NCBI GenBank assembly: GCA_036732005.1
Contig: DAINDF010000001.1
Span: 496,001 to 560,000, forward strand
Direction: 5' to 3'
DNA: 64,000 bases
From: UBA1926 sp036732005
Lineage (GTDB): Bacteria; Planctomycetota; Phycisphaerae; Phycisphaerales; UBA1924
Part shown: positions 42,620 through 52,107 of the stretch, one piece after another
How positions within the stretch are numbered: the first letter of the stretch is position 1
Layout of the letters: every line of letters begins with the position of its first letter
Program-made: the position numbers and the translations under genes
Notes under the pieces: generated by a model
Databases searched by the model: none
Told to the model about the DNA's origin: nothing
Seen by the model: the letters and a program-made list of their open reading frames with translations, nothing else

Positions 42620-44284
42620 TCAGGCCGGGCTGGACACCGCCCCCGCGGACGCGAGGCAACCCCACGCCAGCGGGAACCAGGGCGTGAACCGCTCAGGGTT
42701 GGCCCGCAGCTCGGCCTGGAGTGCCTGTGGATCCACCCACCGCCAGCTGTCGACCTCCGCGGGGTCCGGCTCGGGCTCGCCGTCGAAGCGACCGACCAGA
42801 ACATGGTCGAATTCGTGCTCGGTGAGGCCGCTCGCCTCGTCGCTCGCCCGGTAGACGAACGAGGCGACGCGCTCGAGCCCGGCTTCAATGCCCAGTTCCT
42901 CGCGCAGCCGGCGTCGACCGGCGGCGATGATCTCCTCGCCGGGCCGCGGATGGCTGCAGCAGGCGTTCGTCCACAACCCGCCGAAGTGATACTTCCCCGC
43001 GGCCCGCCGTTGAAGCAGCACGCGCCCCCGCCCGTCGAACAGGAACACGGAAAACGCCCGATGCAGCCGGCCCCCGTCAAGGTGGGCCGCGAGTTTCTCC
43101 GACACGCCGACCTCGGCGTCGTTCTCGTCGACCAGCACCACCTGCTCGCCGCGCGCGCGCCCGGGGCTCTGCGTCCGCCCCTTCCACGACCGTGATCCTC
43201 GCAGATGCAGCACGAAGCTGTGCCACTGCACCAGCGTCATCAGGATCACGCTCACCGGGTGGAGCGCCGCGAGGATCCGGGGGTGCCCGAAGCTCGCCGC
43301 CAGCATCAGCCGTTGCCCCGCCGCCAGCCCAACCGCCCCCGCGAGCGGGGCGACCGCCGCCCCACCGCCGGTGAGCAACACAACGGGCAGCAGGATCCAG
43401 GGAAGCACATGCGCCACCAGGTGAAACCCGGTCAGAAAAACAAGCAGACCGACCGACCCCAGGCCCTCAAAGGCGTTCTTCGCGAAGCCGCGCCACGACT
43501 GGGCGAGACCTCGGTACATGCGCACGGAGCATGTCGCCGTGCCGTCGAAGAGGTCGGTCTTGAAACCCTGCCGCCGGAACGCGCGAGGGATCTTGATCCC
43601 GTCGTGCATCGAGTCGCGGCAGACGCCGTGCCCCCCCACCGCGCGGTACGCCTCGGCACGCGCAAAGACGAACTGCCCGCACCCCGCCACCGCGTTGGGG
43701 TCGTTGGTCGACCGCATCCGCCCGAACGGGAGATAACTGAACAGGATGAAGAAGATCGAAGGAACCAGCAGCAGCTCCCCCGGCGTGCGCACGATCTGCC
43801 GCGGGAAAGTCGAGACCAGGTCGGCCCCGTTCTCCCGGGCGAAGGCGATCGCCGAGCCGACCGCGTCGGGCTCGAAGCGGACATCCGCGTCGGTGAAGAG
43901 GAGCCAGTCGCCCGTCGCGGCCCGGCCCATCCGGAAGCAGGCGTGCTGCTTGCCGTTCCATCCCTCCGGGAGGGGCCTGGTCGCGACGCGCCTGACCCGC
44001 GGGTCCTCGGCCTCGAGCCGGGCGAGGATCGCGGGGGTTTCGTCCGTGCTCTCGTCGTCGTAGACCAGGACCTCGATCGCGCGGTGTTCGCTCGCGAGGA
44101 GCGACCGCACGCAGGCCTCGATGTTCGCCTCCTCGTTCCTCGCCGGGATGCAGACCGACACGGGCGTTGTGTCACCGGCGTCCCCGCGAGGCGGCCGGCG
44201 GTACTGCCGCAAGTTGGCAACCGACATGCCGAAAGTCAGCGCAGCGCCCGCAAGCCCGGCGATGGCGAGCGCGAGCAGCATCAC
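42620..44284 (-). CDS. Family 2 glycosyltransferase fused to type 1 isopentenyl-diphosphate isomerase
   Basis: This is a 554-residue fusion. Residues 1-370 are a membrane GT2: N-terminal helix, PVSVCIPARNEEANIEACVRSL, VYDDESTDET (D76/D77), FTDADVRFEP (D132/D134), then three to four helices (LLVFLTGFHLVAHVLPWILLPVVLL). This resembles CrtQ, which glucosylates carotenoid acids. Residues about 378-545 are a Nudix-fold Idi-1: EQVVLVDENDAEVG, GKYHFGGLWTNACCSHP (catalytic Cys443), REELGIE and TEHEFDHVLVG (active-site Glu491). Idi interconverts IPP and DMAPP. Both halves look intact. It overlaps the acyltransferase gene as ATGA in the carotenoid cluster. Confidence 0.92.
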   Translation of the reverse strand: MMLLALAIAGLAGAALTFGMSVANLRQYRRPPRGDAGDTTPVSVCIPARNEEANIEACVRSLLASEHRAIEVLVYDDESTDETPAILARLEAEDPRVRRVATRPLPEGWNGKQHACFRMGRAATGDWLLFTDADVRFEPDAVGSAIAFARENGADLVSTFPRQIVRTPGELLLVPSIFFILFSYLPFGRMRSTNDPNAVAGCGQFVFARAEAYRAVGGHGVCRDSMHDGIKIPRAFRRQGFKTDLFDGTATCSVRMYRGLAQSWRGFAKNAFEGLGSVGLLVFLTGFHLVAHVLPWILLPVVLLTGGGAAVAPLAGAVGLAAGQRLMLAASFGHPRILAALHPVSVILMTLVQWHSFVLHLRGSRSWKGRTQSPGRARGEQVVLVDENDAEVGVSEKLAAHLDGGRLHRAFSVFLFDGRGRVLLQRRAAGKYHFGGLWTNACCSHPRPGEEIIAAGRRRLREELGIEAGLERVASFVYRASDEASGLTEHEFDHVLVGRFDGEPEPDPAEVDSWRWVDPQALQAELRANPERFTPWFPLAWGCLASAGAVSSPA

Positions 44285-45093
44285 GCGCCGCTCCCGCCGG
44301 CCGCCCGCCCGATCCCGTCCGTTCGGGGCGAGATGCGGAGGTCAGACCCACGGACCCGGGCGGCGAGGTCGAACGCCGGGTTGACCGAGGCCCCGCGGCC
44401 TGTGAACAGGAAGTCGAACGCGCCCTGGTCGCGCGAGATCGACAACGCCGCGAGATCGTCGCCGTTGGCCTGCATCGTCGAGGCCATCACGCGGAGCCAC
44501 CCCGCCGTGGAGCGGCACTCGGGGGGCGGGCACGAATCGGCCCGGATCAGCAACTCGGGCCTGCGGTCGAACCAGAACGGCAATTCGCAGGCGATCACAA
44601 GCACGAGCGGATCGTCGAGCCTCGCCGCGACCGCCGCGGCGCCGGGGCGGAGGCGTATCGGCTCGCGCACATCGGCGAACCCGCCCTGCGGGGTCAGGCC
44701 GAGGAGCGTCCGGGGTTCAGCGCGGAACAGCGACACGGCGTGCTCGACGAACAGCCCCATCGCGTTGGGATGCTCCGGGTCCAGGCCGAACAGCCCGATC
44801 CGGCGCATGAAGCCGAACTTCTCGAGCTGGGCCGCTTCAATGGGCGAGGCCAGCACCCGCCCGGGAGCGAAGCGCTGGGCCAGCACGAGCCCGATCAGCG
44901 GATCCCACCAGGACGCGTGGTTGATCAACACGAGCACCGGGCCCGGGTGACTCTCGGCACGAGCGAGCACATCGCCGCTCCCCCGGGCGAGGCGGACGCC
45001 CGCGAACTGCCGGCGCATCATCCCCCGGACCCACCCGGCGAAGAGCCGGGTGAATCGGGCGGACGGGTTCGCCGGGATCAGGACATCGCCCAC
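44281..45093 (-). CDS. PlsC-like acyltransferase (CrtO-like) in carotenoid cluster
   Basis: This is a 270-residue protein. LVLINHASWWDPLIGLV carries the H-x4-D acyltransferase motif (HASWWD), followed by a GLTPQGGFADVR stretch in the usual EGTR-like position. Together with the neighbouring glycosyltransferase and desaturases, the likely role is acylation of a glycosylated carotenoid acid, as CrtO does in staphyloxanthin synthesis. The role is inferred from context. It overlaps the desaturase gene by 16 bases. Confidence 0.78.
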   Translation of the reverse strand: MGDVLIPANPSARFTRLFAGWVRGMMRRQFAGVRLARGSGDVLARAESHPGPVLVLINHASWWDPLIGLVLAQRFAPGRVLASPIEAAQLEKFGFMRRIGLFGLDPEHPNAMGLFVEHAVSLFRAEPRTLLGLTPQGGFADVREPIRLRPGAAAVAARLDDPLVLVIACELPFWFDRRPELLIRADSCPPPECRSTAGWLRVMASTMQANGDDLAALSISRDQGAFDFLFTGRGASVNPAFDLAARVRGSDLRISPRTDGIGRAAGGSGA

Positions 45094-46721
45094 GCGTGTT
45101 CCCCTCTCGGGCTCGCCGCCTCCCCCGCGGCCACCCGACGGTACTCGCCCGGCCCCGGCTCGGCGCTCGACGCGGCAAGATCGGCGGCGGGCAGGCCCAG
45201 ATCGCGCGCGACGGCGTCGGCCGCGGTGACCCCGCTCATCATCACCATCGGCATCCCGGGGCCCGGGTTGACGCTGCCTCCGGCGAAGTAGAGCCCGGGG
45301 GTGGAGCGAGCCGTGTTCCTGGGCTTGAAGCCCCCGGCGAGCCGGCCGTGCGAGGCAAGGCCGTAGATCGCCCCACCCTCGGCGTTGTACATGCGTTCGA
45401 TCCCGGTCGGCATGAGCGAACGCTCCACGACGATGTGGTCCTCGATGTCCGGCATGCCCATGCGCTTGAGTTTCTCGACGATCACCGGGCGGTACTCGGC
45501 CAGGAAGCGGTCCTCATCCGCCTGCACCGAACCGGGGCGGATGTACGGGGTGTGCACGAGGATGTAGAGCGCCTCGCCGCCCCCGGGGGCCTGCCCGGGA
45601 TCCGTGCGAGACGGGGCGGCGATGTAGAGCGTCGGGTCCCGGGCCGGGATCCCGCGCGCGTAGATATCCGCGAACTCCTCCTCGGAATGCCGGCTGAAGA
45701 GGAAGTTGTGGTGCGCCAGATGATCGTACTGCCGATCCAGCCCGAGGTAGAGCACGACGCCGCTGCACGCGGGCGTGTACCGACCCGCGATCTTCGCCGC
45801 TTCCCGCTTCGCCCCGGGCGTGGCGACCAGGCCCCGCAGCGTTCGCTGCACATCGGAGTTGGAAACAACCGCGTCGGCCCGGATCGTGCCGCCGCTCTCG
45901 AGCGTCACGCCCGCGACGCGCCCGTCCCGGGTCTCGATCCGGGCGACACGCTCTCCCAGCACGACCTCAACGCCACCCTCCTCGGCCAGCCGGGAGAGCG
46001 CCCTCGCCACCATGCGTGTTCCGCCCATCGGATACCAGCAGCCCTGATCGACCTGGGCGGACGCGATCATGCTCAGGATGGCGGGGGCGAGGAACGGGCT
46101 CGAGCCGACATACTGCAGGAAGTGCTCAACGATCTGGCGAACATGGGGCTCGGCGATGTGCCTCGCGACCGTTCGACCGACCGTGGAGTGGAGTCGCATC
46201 GCGAGCGCATCGCTCATGACGGTGCGGTCGCCCGCGGGGGCGTGCCGCATGACATCGCGCACGCCGCCGACATCCTTGTAGAAGAACACGCCGCGGCTCA
46301 GCCGGTTCATCCGGCGGCTGTACTCGATGAACGAGCGGTACCCATCGCCGGCCCCCGACCCGGGGAGGACCCGCTCTAAGCCGGCCGCCATCGCGTCTAC
46401 ATCTTCAAGCAGGTCGATCCGCGTGCCGTCCTCGAAGTGGCACCGCCACTGCGGGTCGAGGCGGACGAGGTCGATCAGGTCCTCTACCCGCCGGCCCGCC
46501 CGCCGGATGATGCCGCAGAGCACCTCGGGCAGCGTCAGGATCGTCGGCCCCATGTCGAACGCGAAACCCCGCTCGGTCAGCAGGTTCATCTTCCCGCCGA
46601 GGTGCCGGTTGGACTCGACCAGGACAACCTCGGCGCCGCGTCCACGCAATTCGACCGCGGCGGCGAGGCCCGCGAGGCCGCCCCCGACAACGACGACTCG
46701 ATGGCTCTGGCTGGCGTTCAT
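45078..46721 (-). CDS. CrtI/CrtN/CrtP-type carotenoid desaturase or oxidase
   Basis: This is a 547-residue flavoprotein. The FAD dinucleotide fold VVVVGGGLAGLAAAVELRGRGAEVVLVES is followed by HLGGKMNLL, and FDMGPTILTLP marks the CrtI family. A C-terminal FAD-binding stretch (GLYFAGGSVNPGPGMPMVMMSG) is also typical. CrtN introduces double bases into C30 chains and CrtP oxidises the terminal methyl group; sequence alone does not decide which this is. Start MNASQ was chosen; earlier ATGs at 46745 and 46784 exist. Confidence 0.88.
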   Translation of the reverse strand: MNASQSHRVVVVGGGLAGLAAAVELRGRGAEVVLVESNRHLGGKMNLLTERGFAFDMGPTILTLPEVLCGIIRRAGRRVEDLIDLVRLDPQWRCHFEDGTRIDLLEDVDAMAAGLERVLPGSGAGDGYRSFIEYSRRMNRLSRGVFFYKDVGGVRDVMRHAPAGDRTVMSDALAMRLHSTVGRTVARHIAEPHVRQIVEHFLQYVGSSPFLAPAILSMIASAQVDQGCWYPMGGTRMVARALSRLAEEGGVEVVLGERVARIETRDGRVAGVTLESGGTIRADAVVSNSDVQRTLRGLVATPGAKREAAKIAGRYTPACSGVVLYLGLDRQYDHLAHHNFLFSRHSEEEFADIYARGIPARDPTLYIAAPSRTDPGQAPGGGEALYILVHTPYIRPGSVQADEDRFLAEYRPVIVEKLKRMGMPDIEDHIVVERSLMPTGIERMYNAEGGAIYGLASHGRLAGGFKPRNTARSTPGLYFAGGSVNPGPGMPMVMMSGVTAADAVARDLGLPAADLAASSAEPGPGEYRRVAAGEAASPRGEHAWAMS

Positions 46722-46799
46722 GTGCCCGGCGATTCGTCCGCCCATTCCGCCCGGAGGCGGGCCGACCAAGAATGTTGTCATCATCCTGACGGGTTCCGA

Positions 46800-48248
46800 C
46801 TATCCGTACAACCGGCGGATGACCCGGGTCATCGTCCTCGTGACCCCGGCGCTCGGAGGGTCCGTCGGCGTGCGCACCCGTGGGTGCGTCGTGCTGACGA
46901 ACAGCGGCCGCGTCATCGCCAGCAGCCCTTCGGGCCCTCTGGAAAGCCCCCACCCGCTCGGGCCGAGGCCCCCGATGCTCAGACCCGGATGGCCCGTCGG
47001 GATGACGCAGTCGTTGACCGTCACGACGACCGATCCGAGCCGCGGCGCAAGCCTCCGCGCGGCGGCGGCGTCACGAGAGAACACCGAGGTGGCGAGTTTC
47101 CGGGGAACCGTACGGTGGAGCTCCAGCGCGTCGGCGGCCGTCTCGACGGGAACGATGGCGAGCGCCGGGCCGAAGTGGCCGCCGCGGAAGAGTTCGGTCT
47201 CGACCGGGCAGTCCGCCACCAGATGAGGTGATCTCTCCGCGGAGGCGCCGATCCACCTCCCCCCCGCGTCGACCGCCGCCTGCGCGACCCGCCGGCTGCA
47301 CGCCCCTTCGGGGGCAAGCGGATCGGAGGCGAGCGGGCTCCGGGCGGCCGCATCCTCAATCGCGTCGAGGAACGCGGAATAGGCCGGCCTCTCGACCAGA
47401 GCCCGGCGCGGGGCCATGCAGGTCTGCCCGGCGTTCAGCCGGAGAGCGAAGTGGACCGAGCGGGCGGCGAGCGCAGGGTCGGCGTCGGCCAGCACGATGG
47501 CGCTGTCGCACCCCGAGAGTTCCAGCGTGCTCGGCGTGAGCGATCGGGCGAGCGTGCCGGCGACCTCGAGCCCCACCTCGGTCGAGCCGGTGAAGATGAC
47601 ATGGTCGAATCGTCCGGATTCGAGCAGTCGGGCCCCGGCGTCTCTCTCGGGATCCGTGCGCACGAGCCGCGTCGGGTCGAGGCCCGCGGCGAGCGCGAGG
47701 TCGAGCAGCAATCCCTGTGATCGGGGGGTGCGCTCGCTCGGCTTGACGGTCACCTGGTTCCCCGCGACCAGCGCCTGGGCGAGTTGCACGCCAAGGAGTT
47801 GCAGCGGGTAGTTCCAGGTCGCGATGATCGCGACCCGCCCGAGCGGAACGCGGCTGATCGCGTGACGCTGGCCGAGCTGCCAGACGCCCCCACCGGCAAC
47901 GGGGCGTGTTCTGAGGATGCGCGCGGCCCGTCGCTCCAGCCACCGGCACGCGGCGAGGAGCGGGGCGATTTCTGAGGTCAGCGTCTCGAATTCGGGCTTG
48001 CCGATCTCGTCGCGCACAACCGCCGCGAGTTCGGCGATCTGGGCCGCGACCTGCTTTCGGAAGCGGCGGACCCAGGCGAGATCGGCGGGATCGGGGGGGA
48101 TGGCGTGGACCTCCGTTGGGCGGATCGGGGCCGGAGCCCGAATCCTCTCCGAGTGAATCGTCGAACCCGGGGCACAGGATGCCGCGATCAGGCGGCTCGT
48201 GCACGGGAGACCCGCCGAGATGATCGCACACAGTCGACACCCCCGCAT
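46800..48248 (-). CDS. Aldehyde dehydrogenase (AldH-like) of carotenoid cluster
   Basis: This is a 482-residue protein from ATG 48248. It has the ALDH fold signatures VAIIATWNYPLQLL, KPSERTP, FTGSTEVGLEV, LELSGCDSAIVLADAD (catalytic Glu region, LELSG) and NAGQTCMAPRR (catalytic Cys). In staphyloxanthin-type pathways AldH oxidises the terminal aldehyde to the carboxylic acid before glycosylation. The first 45 residues have no ALDH similarity. The only ATG overlaps the divergent desaturase gene by 29 bases, so the real start may be an unusual codon downstream. Confidence 0.85.
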   Translation of the reverse strand: MRGCRLCAIISAGLPCTSRLIAASCAPGSTIHSERIRAPAPIRPTEVHAIPPDPADLAWVRRFRKQVAAQIAELAAVVRDEIGKPEFETLTSEIAPLLAACRWLERRAARILRTRPVAGGGVWQLGQRHAISRVPLGRVAIIATWNYPLQLLGVQLAQALVAGNQVTVKPSERTPRSQGLLLDLALAAGLDPTRLVRTDPERDAGARLLESGRFDHVIFTGSTEVGLEVAGTLARSLTPSTLELSGCDSAIVLADADPALAARSVHFALRLNAGQTCMAPRRALVERPAYSAFLDAIEDAAARSPLASDPLAPEGACSRRVAQAAVDAGGRWIGASAERSPHLVADCPVETELFRGGHFGPALAIVPVETAADALELHRTVPRKLATSVFSRDAAAARRLAPRLGSVVVTVNDCVIPTGHPGLSIGGLGPSGWGLSRGPEGLLAMTRPLFVSTTHPRVRTPTDPPSAGVTRTMTRVIRRLYG

Positions 48249-49803
48249 TGCGGTGATCGGGGCGGGGCCGGGCGGGCTCGCGGCCGGGATCCTGCTGGCG
48301 GGGCGCGGTCTGGATGTGACGATCTACGAGCGGCAGCCGGAGATCGGGGGCCGGACGGGGCGGGTGACGGCCGGTCCCTATTCGTTCGATCTCGGCCCGA
48401 CCTTCTTCCTGATGCCGCATGTGTTGCAGGAGATCTTCGCCGCCGTCGGCCGGGACCTATACCGGGAGGTCGAACTGACGCGGCTGGACCCGATGTACAG
48501 GCTGGTCATCGGGTCGCCAGACGCCCCCGATGTCACGATCGACGCGACCCAGAACCCGGAGGAGATGGCGCGGCGGATCTCGGCGGTGCACGCCGCGGAC
48601 GGGGCGAGGTTCGGGGCGTTCGTCGAGCACAACAGGCGGAAGCTGGCGGCGGCGGAGCCCATCCTGCGGAGGCCGATCCGCTCGTTGCTCGATCTTGTGC
48701 GCACGGACGCGGTGAAGGCGGCGGGTGTGTTGAACCCGCATCTGAGCGTGCACGACCTGAATTCGAGGTACTTCGAACACCCCGCGGTGCGGCTGGCGGT
48801 GGGGTTCCAGAGCAAGTACCTGGGCATGAGCCCCAAGGAGGCGCCGAGCCTGTTCACGATCCTGCCGTTCATCGAGTACGAGTACGGCGTGTGGCACCCG
48901 AAGGGGGGCTGTCACGCGCTGGTGCGGGCGATGGCGCGGGTCTTCGAGGACCTCGGCGGGCGGATTGAGACCGGGATCGAGGTCGAGCGGGTCGAGTTCG
49001 AGGGTCGGAGGGTTGTCGGTCTGCGGGTGCGCCGCGACGGGGCGGAGCGTCGGGAGCGGTGCGATCACGCGGTCTGCAACGCGGACGCGACCTGGGCGCT
49101 GAAGCGGCTGGTCCCGTCCGCGGTGCGTGGTCGGGAGACCGACGCGCGGATCGATGCCAAAAGGTACTCCTGCTCGACTTTCATGCTCTACCTCGGGGTG
49201 GACGGGGAGGTCGATCTTCCGCACCACACGATCCGGACGGCCCGGGGGTACGAGCAGAACCTGGACGAGATCGGGCGGGAGGGCGGCGCGGGCGGGCGGA
49301 TCAGCGAGGACCCGAGCTACTACATCTGCAACCCGTCTCGGACGGACCCGACGCTGGCGCCGCCCGGGCAGAGCGCGTTGTATGTGCTGATGCCGGTGCC
49401 CAACACGAAGTCTGGGATCGACTGGCCGGCGGAGCGGGCCGCGGCGCGGGCGCGCCTGCGGGTGCGGTTGCGGGTGGTTCTGGGGGGGGTCCTGGGGGGG
49501 CGGTTCCGCGCGGAGCGGTGCATCACGCCGCGGGTCTGGGGGGAGATGGGCATCAACTTCGGCGCGACCTTCAACCTGGCGCACGGGCTGGATCAGATGC
49601 TGCATCGCCGGGTGCCGCACCGGGCGCCGTTCGCGGACGGGATGTGGTTCGTGGGCGGGGGCACCCACCCCGGATCGGGGCTGCCGGTGATCTTCCTCTC
49701 GGCCCAGATCACGGCGGGGATGCTCTGCGACGAGTTGGGTGTGTCGGGGATCGAGACCCGGTCGGCGCCTGCGAGGGGGGCTGGGGAACTGGTCGGGGTC
49801 TGA
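48220..49803 (+). CDS. Second CrtI/CrtN/CrtP-type carotenoid desaturase
   Basis: This is a 527-residue flavoprotein. RIAVIGAGPGGLAAGILLAGRGLDVTIYER is the FAD-binding fold, followed by EIGGRTGRV, FDLGPTFFLMP and YGVWHPKGGCHALV, and a C-terminal MWFVGGGTHPGSGLPVIFLSA. It resembles diapophytoene desaturase CrtN more than the minus-strand copy in its GPTFF and HPKGG motifs, but the assignment is tentative. It heads a plus-strand pair with the synthase gene at 49841. Confidence 0.88.
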   Translation: MIAHSRHPRIAVIGAGPGGLAAGILLAGRGLDVTIYERQPEIGGRTGRVTAGPYSFDLGPTFFLMPHVLQEIFAAVGRDLYREVELTRLDPMYRLVIGSPDAPDVTIDATQNPEEMARRISAVHAADGARFGAFVEHNRRKLAAAEPILRRPIRSLLDLVRTDAVKAAGVLNPHLSVHDLNSRYFEHPAVRLAVGFQSKYLGMSPKEAPSLFTILPFIEYEYGVWHPKGGCHALVRAMARVFEDLGGRIETGIEVERVEFEGRRVVGLRVRRDGAERRERCDHAVCNADATWALKRLVPSAVRGRETDARIDAKRYSCSTFMLYLGVDGEVDLPHHTIRTARGYEQNLDEIGREGGAGGRISEDPSYYICNPSRTDPTLAPPGQSALYVLMPVPNTKSGIDWPAERAAARARLRVRLRVVLGGVLGGRFRAERCITPRVWGEMGINFGATFNLAHGLDQMLHRRVPHRAPFADGMWFVGGGTHPGSGLPVIFLSAQITAGMLCDELGVSGIETRSAPARGAGELVGV

Positions 49804-49840
49804 CGAATCGGCCGACCGCGGCGACGCGAAAGGCGCACGA

Positions 49841-50794
49841 GTGATTCCTCGAAGCCATTCCATTTCACCCGATCTGATCGAGCGGCTGGCGCGGCTGCTG
49901 GGCTCGACGAGCCGGACCTTCGCGGTGTCCATCCCGCTGCTCCCGGTGGTGCTGCGGGACGAGGTGATGGTCGCGTACCTGCTGTTCCGGATGGCGGACA
50001 CGATCGAGGACGAGGCGGACTGGCCGGAGAATGAAAAGGCCGGGGCGTTGCGGCTGCTCGCCCGCGTGCTGCGGGAGGGAGCGGGCCGCGGCCTGCCCGA
50101 GTTGGTCGGGGTCTTCGGCGAATGCGTTGTGGACGATCCCGGGTACGCCGCGCTGATGGCCGACGCGGGGGGTGTGATCGAGGCGTTCATGCTGCTCGAT
50201 GACGCGTCGCGGACGATTATCGCCCGGCACCTGGCGCGGACAGCGGAAGGGATGGCGGCGCAGGTCGAGTCGGGCCGACCCCCTCGGACGATCCACGGCG
50301 CCCGCGAGTACTGCTACGCGGTCGCGGGGATCGTCGGCGAGATGCTCACGGAGTTGTTCGTCGCGGACGGCGCGGCTCTCGCGGGGCGCTCGGCGGAGTT
50401 GATGCGGCTCGCCCCGGCGTTCGGCGAGGGGCTGCAACTGGTGAACATCCTGCGGGACGAGGCGTCGGACGAGGCCTCGGGGAGGCGGTACATCCCCGAC
50501 CCGGAGGATCGCCCGGCGCTGGTTGCGCTGGCGCGCGAGGACCTGGTGCTCGGGATGGAATATGTCGCGATACTCGAATCGGGCGGCGCGGACCCCGGGG
50601 TCGTTGCGTTCAACGCGCTGAATCTGCTGCTGGCGTTCGACACGCTGGCGTTGATCGAGGTCGAGGGCGCGGGCGCGAAGGTGAACCGGGAGGGCGTCGA
50701 AGTGCTGGTGCGGGACCTTCGCGGTCGGGTCCGCGGGTCTGAGCCGATCACGCCGCTGCTCCGGGCCCGGCGGGCGCGGGCTCAGTCCTGCTGA
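49841..50794 (+). CDS. Squalene/phytoene synthase family enzyme (CrtM/CrtB-like)
   Basis: This 317-residue protein starts with GTG. SRTFAVSIPLLP, the first Asp motif AYLLFRMADTIEDEADW and the second LVNILRDEASDEASGRRYIP bind Mg-diphosphate as in head-to-head prenyl synthases. Whether it joins two C15 units (squalene or dehydrosqualene, C30) or two C20 units (phytoene, C40) cannot be read off. The staphyloxanthin-like neighbours favour C30. It converges with argH; the stops overlap by 13 bases. Confidence 0.88.
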   Translation: MIPRSHSISPDLIERLARLLGSTSRTFAVSIPLLPVVLRDEVMVAYLLFRMADTIEDEADWPENEKAGALRLLARVLREGAGRGLPELVGVFGECVVDDPGYAALMADAGGVIEAFMLLDDASRTIIARHLARTAEGMAAQVESGRPPRTIHGAREYCYAVAGIVGEMLTELFVADGAALAGRSAELMRLAPAFGEGLQLVNILRDEASDEASGRRYIPDPEDRPALVALAREDLVLGMEYVAILESGGADPGVVAFNALNLLLAFDTLALIEVEGAGAKVNREGVEVLVRDLRGRVRGSEPITPLLRARRARAQSC

Positions 50795-52107
50795 TGTTCA
50801 GGCGGCGCTGCTGCGGGGCGGACCCGGTCGATCCGGGCCTGGATCTGGTCGAGCATGAGGTCCGCGGTGGCGCCCGGGGAGACTCGCGCGTCCAGGCTCT
50901 GCTCGGGGGTGCGGTCGCCGAGGTCATCGAGACGGCGGGCGACCTGCTGGTAGGCGTCGCGGAACGGTGTGCCGGCGGCGGCGAGTTCAACGGCGGCGTC
51001 GGTGGCGTACATGGTCGGGTCGATCGCCGCTCGCATCCTGTCGGCGTGGATGAGCGTGCCGCGGAGAAGGCCCGGGACAATTTCGCCCGCGCGGGTGGCG
51101 GCGAGGCAGGCGCGGATGAGCGGGCCCTTGGTCGCCTGGAGATCGCGGTGGTAGCCGCTGGGGAGCGCAAGGACCTGCTGGAGTTCGGCCTGGCAGCCCG
51201 CGATCGTTGGGGCGACGGCGCGGAGGAGTTCTGAGAGGTCGGGGTTGCGCTTGTTGGGCATGATCGACGAGCCGGTGGTGCCCGAGGGGGGGAGGGTGAC
51301 GAAGCCGAACTCGGCCGTGGAGAAGAGCGTGAGGTCCCAGGCGAGGCGTCGGATGGTCTGGGCGAATTGCCAGAGCGCGGCGAGGACCTGCACCTCGGCC
51401 TTGCCGCGTGTGGCCTGGGCGTGCATGGGGTTGATGAGGAGGCGAGAGAACCCGAGGGCCGCGCCGACAGAGTGTCGCGGGAGCGGGAGGTTGACGCCGT
51501 ACCCCGCGGCGGTGCCGAGCGGGCATGCGTCGATCCAGCCCCGCGTGGCGATGAGGAGGTCTGCGTCCTCGGCGAACGACTCGGCGAAGGAGGCCATCCA
51601 TAGGCCCACGCTCGACGGCACGGCCCGCTGGGTGTGGGTGTAGCCCGGCATGGGAAGGGTCTCGGTGTCGCGTGCCCGCTCCAACGCAGCGTCGGCGGCG
51701 TCGAGGGCGAGTGCGGCGGACTCGGTCAGCGCCTCACGCATGAACAGACGCAGGGCGACAAGGACCTGGTCGTTTCGGCTGCGCCCCAAGTGGACACGCC
51801 GGCCGGTCTCGCCCAGCCTCTCGACGAGGAAGGATTCGATCGCGGAGTGGCCGTCCTCGTATCGATCGTCGAGCACGAACTCACCGGCGAGGAACGACAC
51901 TCGGAGACCGTCGAGCGCGGACTCGATCGCCTCGGCGTCGGCGGCGAGGAGCAGGCCGATCTCGGCGAGGCCCCGGGCGTGGGCCGCGGTGGCGCGGATG
52001 TCGTGGACGAACAGGTGCCGGTCGAGCAGGACATCCTCGCCCGCCATGAAGCGCATGGTGCGTTCGTCGAGCGTGGAGTCGTCCTTCATCCAGACGGGCG
52101 TGTTCAT
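50782..52107 (-). CDS. argH: Argininosuccinate lyase
   Basis: This is a 441-residue protein. RYEDGHSAIESFL, HLGRSRNDQVLVALRLF, PGYTHTQRAVPSS and GSSIMPNKRNPDLSELLR (the family signature with catalytic Ser) are intact. ArgH splits argininosuccinate to arginine and fumarate, the last step of the operon pathway. It is the last gene of the arg operon and overlaps argC as ATGA. Confidence 0.96.
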   Translation of the reverse strand: MNTPVWMKDDSTLDERTMRFMAGEDVLLDRHLFVHDIRATAAHARGLAEIGLLLAADAEAIESALDGLRVSFLAGEFVLDDRYEDGHSAIESFLVERLGETGRRVHLGRSRNDQVLVALRLFMREALTESAALALDAADAALERARDTETLPMPGYTHTQRAVPSSVGLWMASFAESFAEDADLLIATRGWIDACPLGTAAGYGVNLPLPRHSVGAALGFSRLLINPMHAQATRGKAEVQVLAALWQFAQTIRRLAWDLTLFSTAEFGFVTLPPSGTTGSSIMPNKRNPDLSELLRAVAPTIAGCQAELQQVLALPSGYHRDLQATKGPLIRACLAATRAGEIVPGLLRGTLIHADRMRAAIDPTMYATDAAVELAAAGTPFRDAYQQVARRLDDLGDRTPEQSLDARVSPGATADLMLDQIQARIDRVRPAAAPPEHQQD

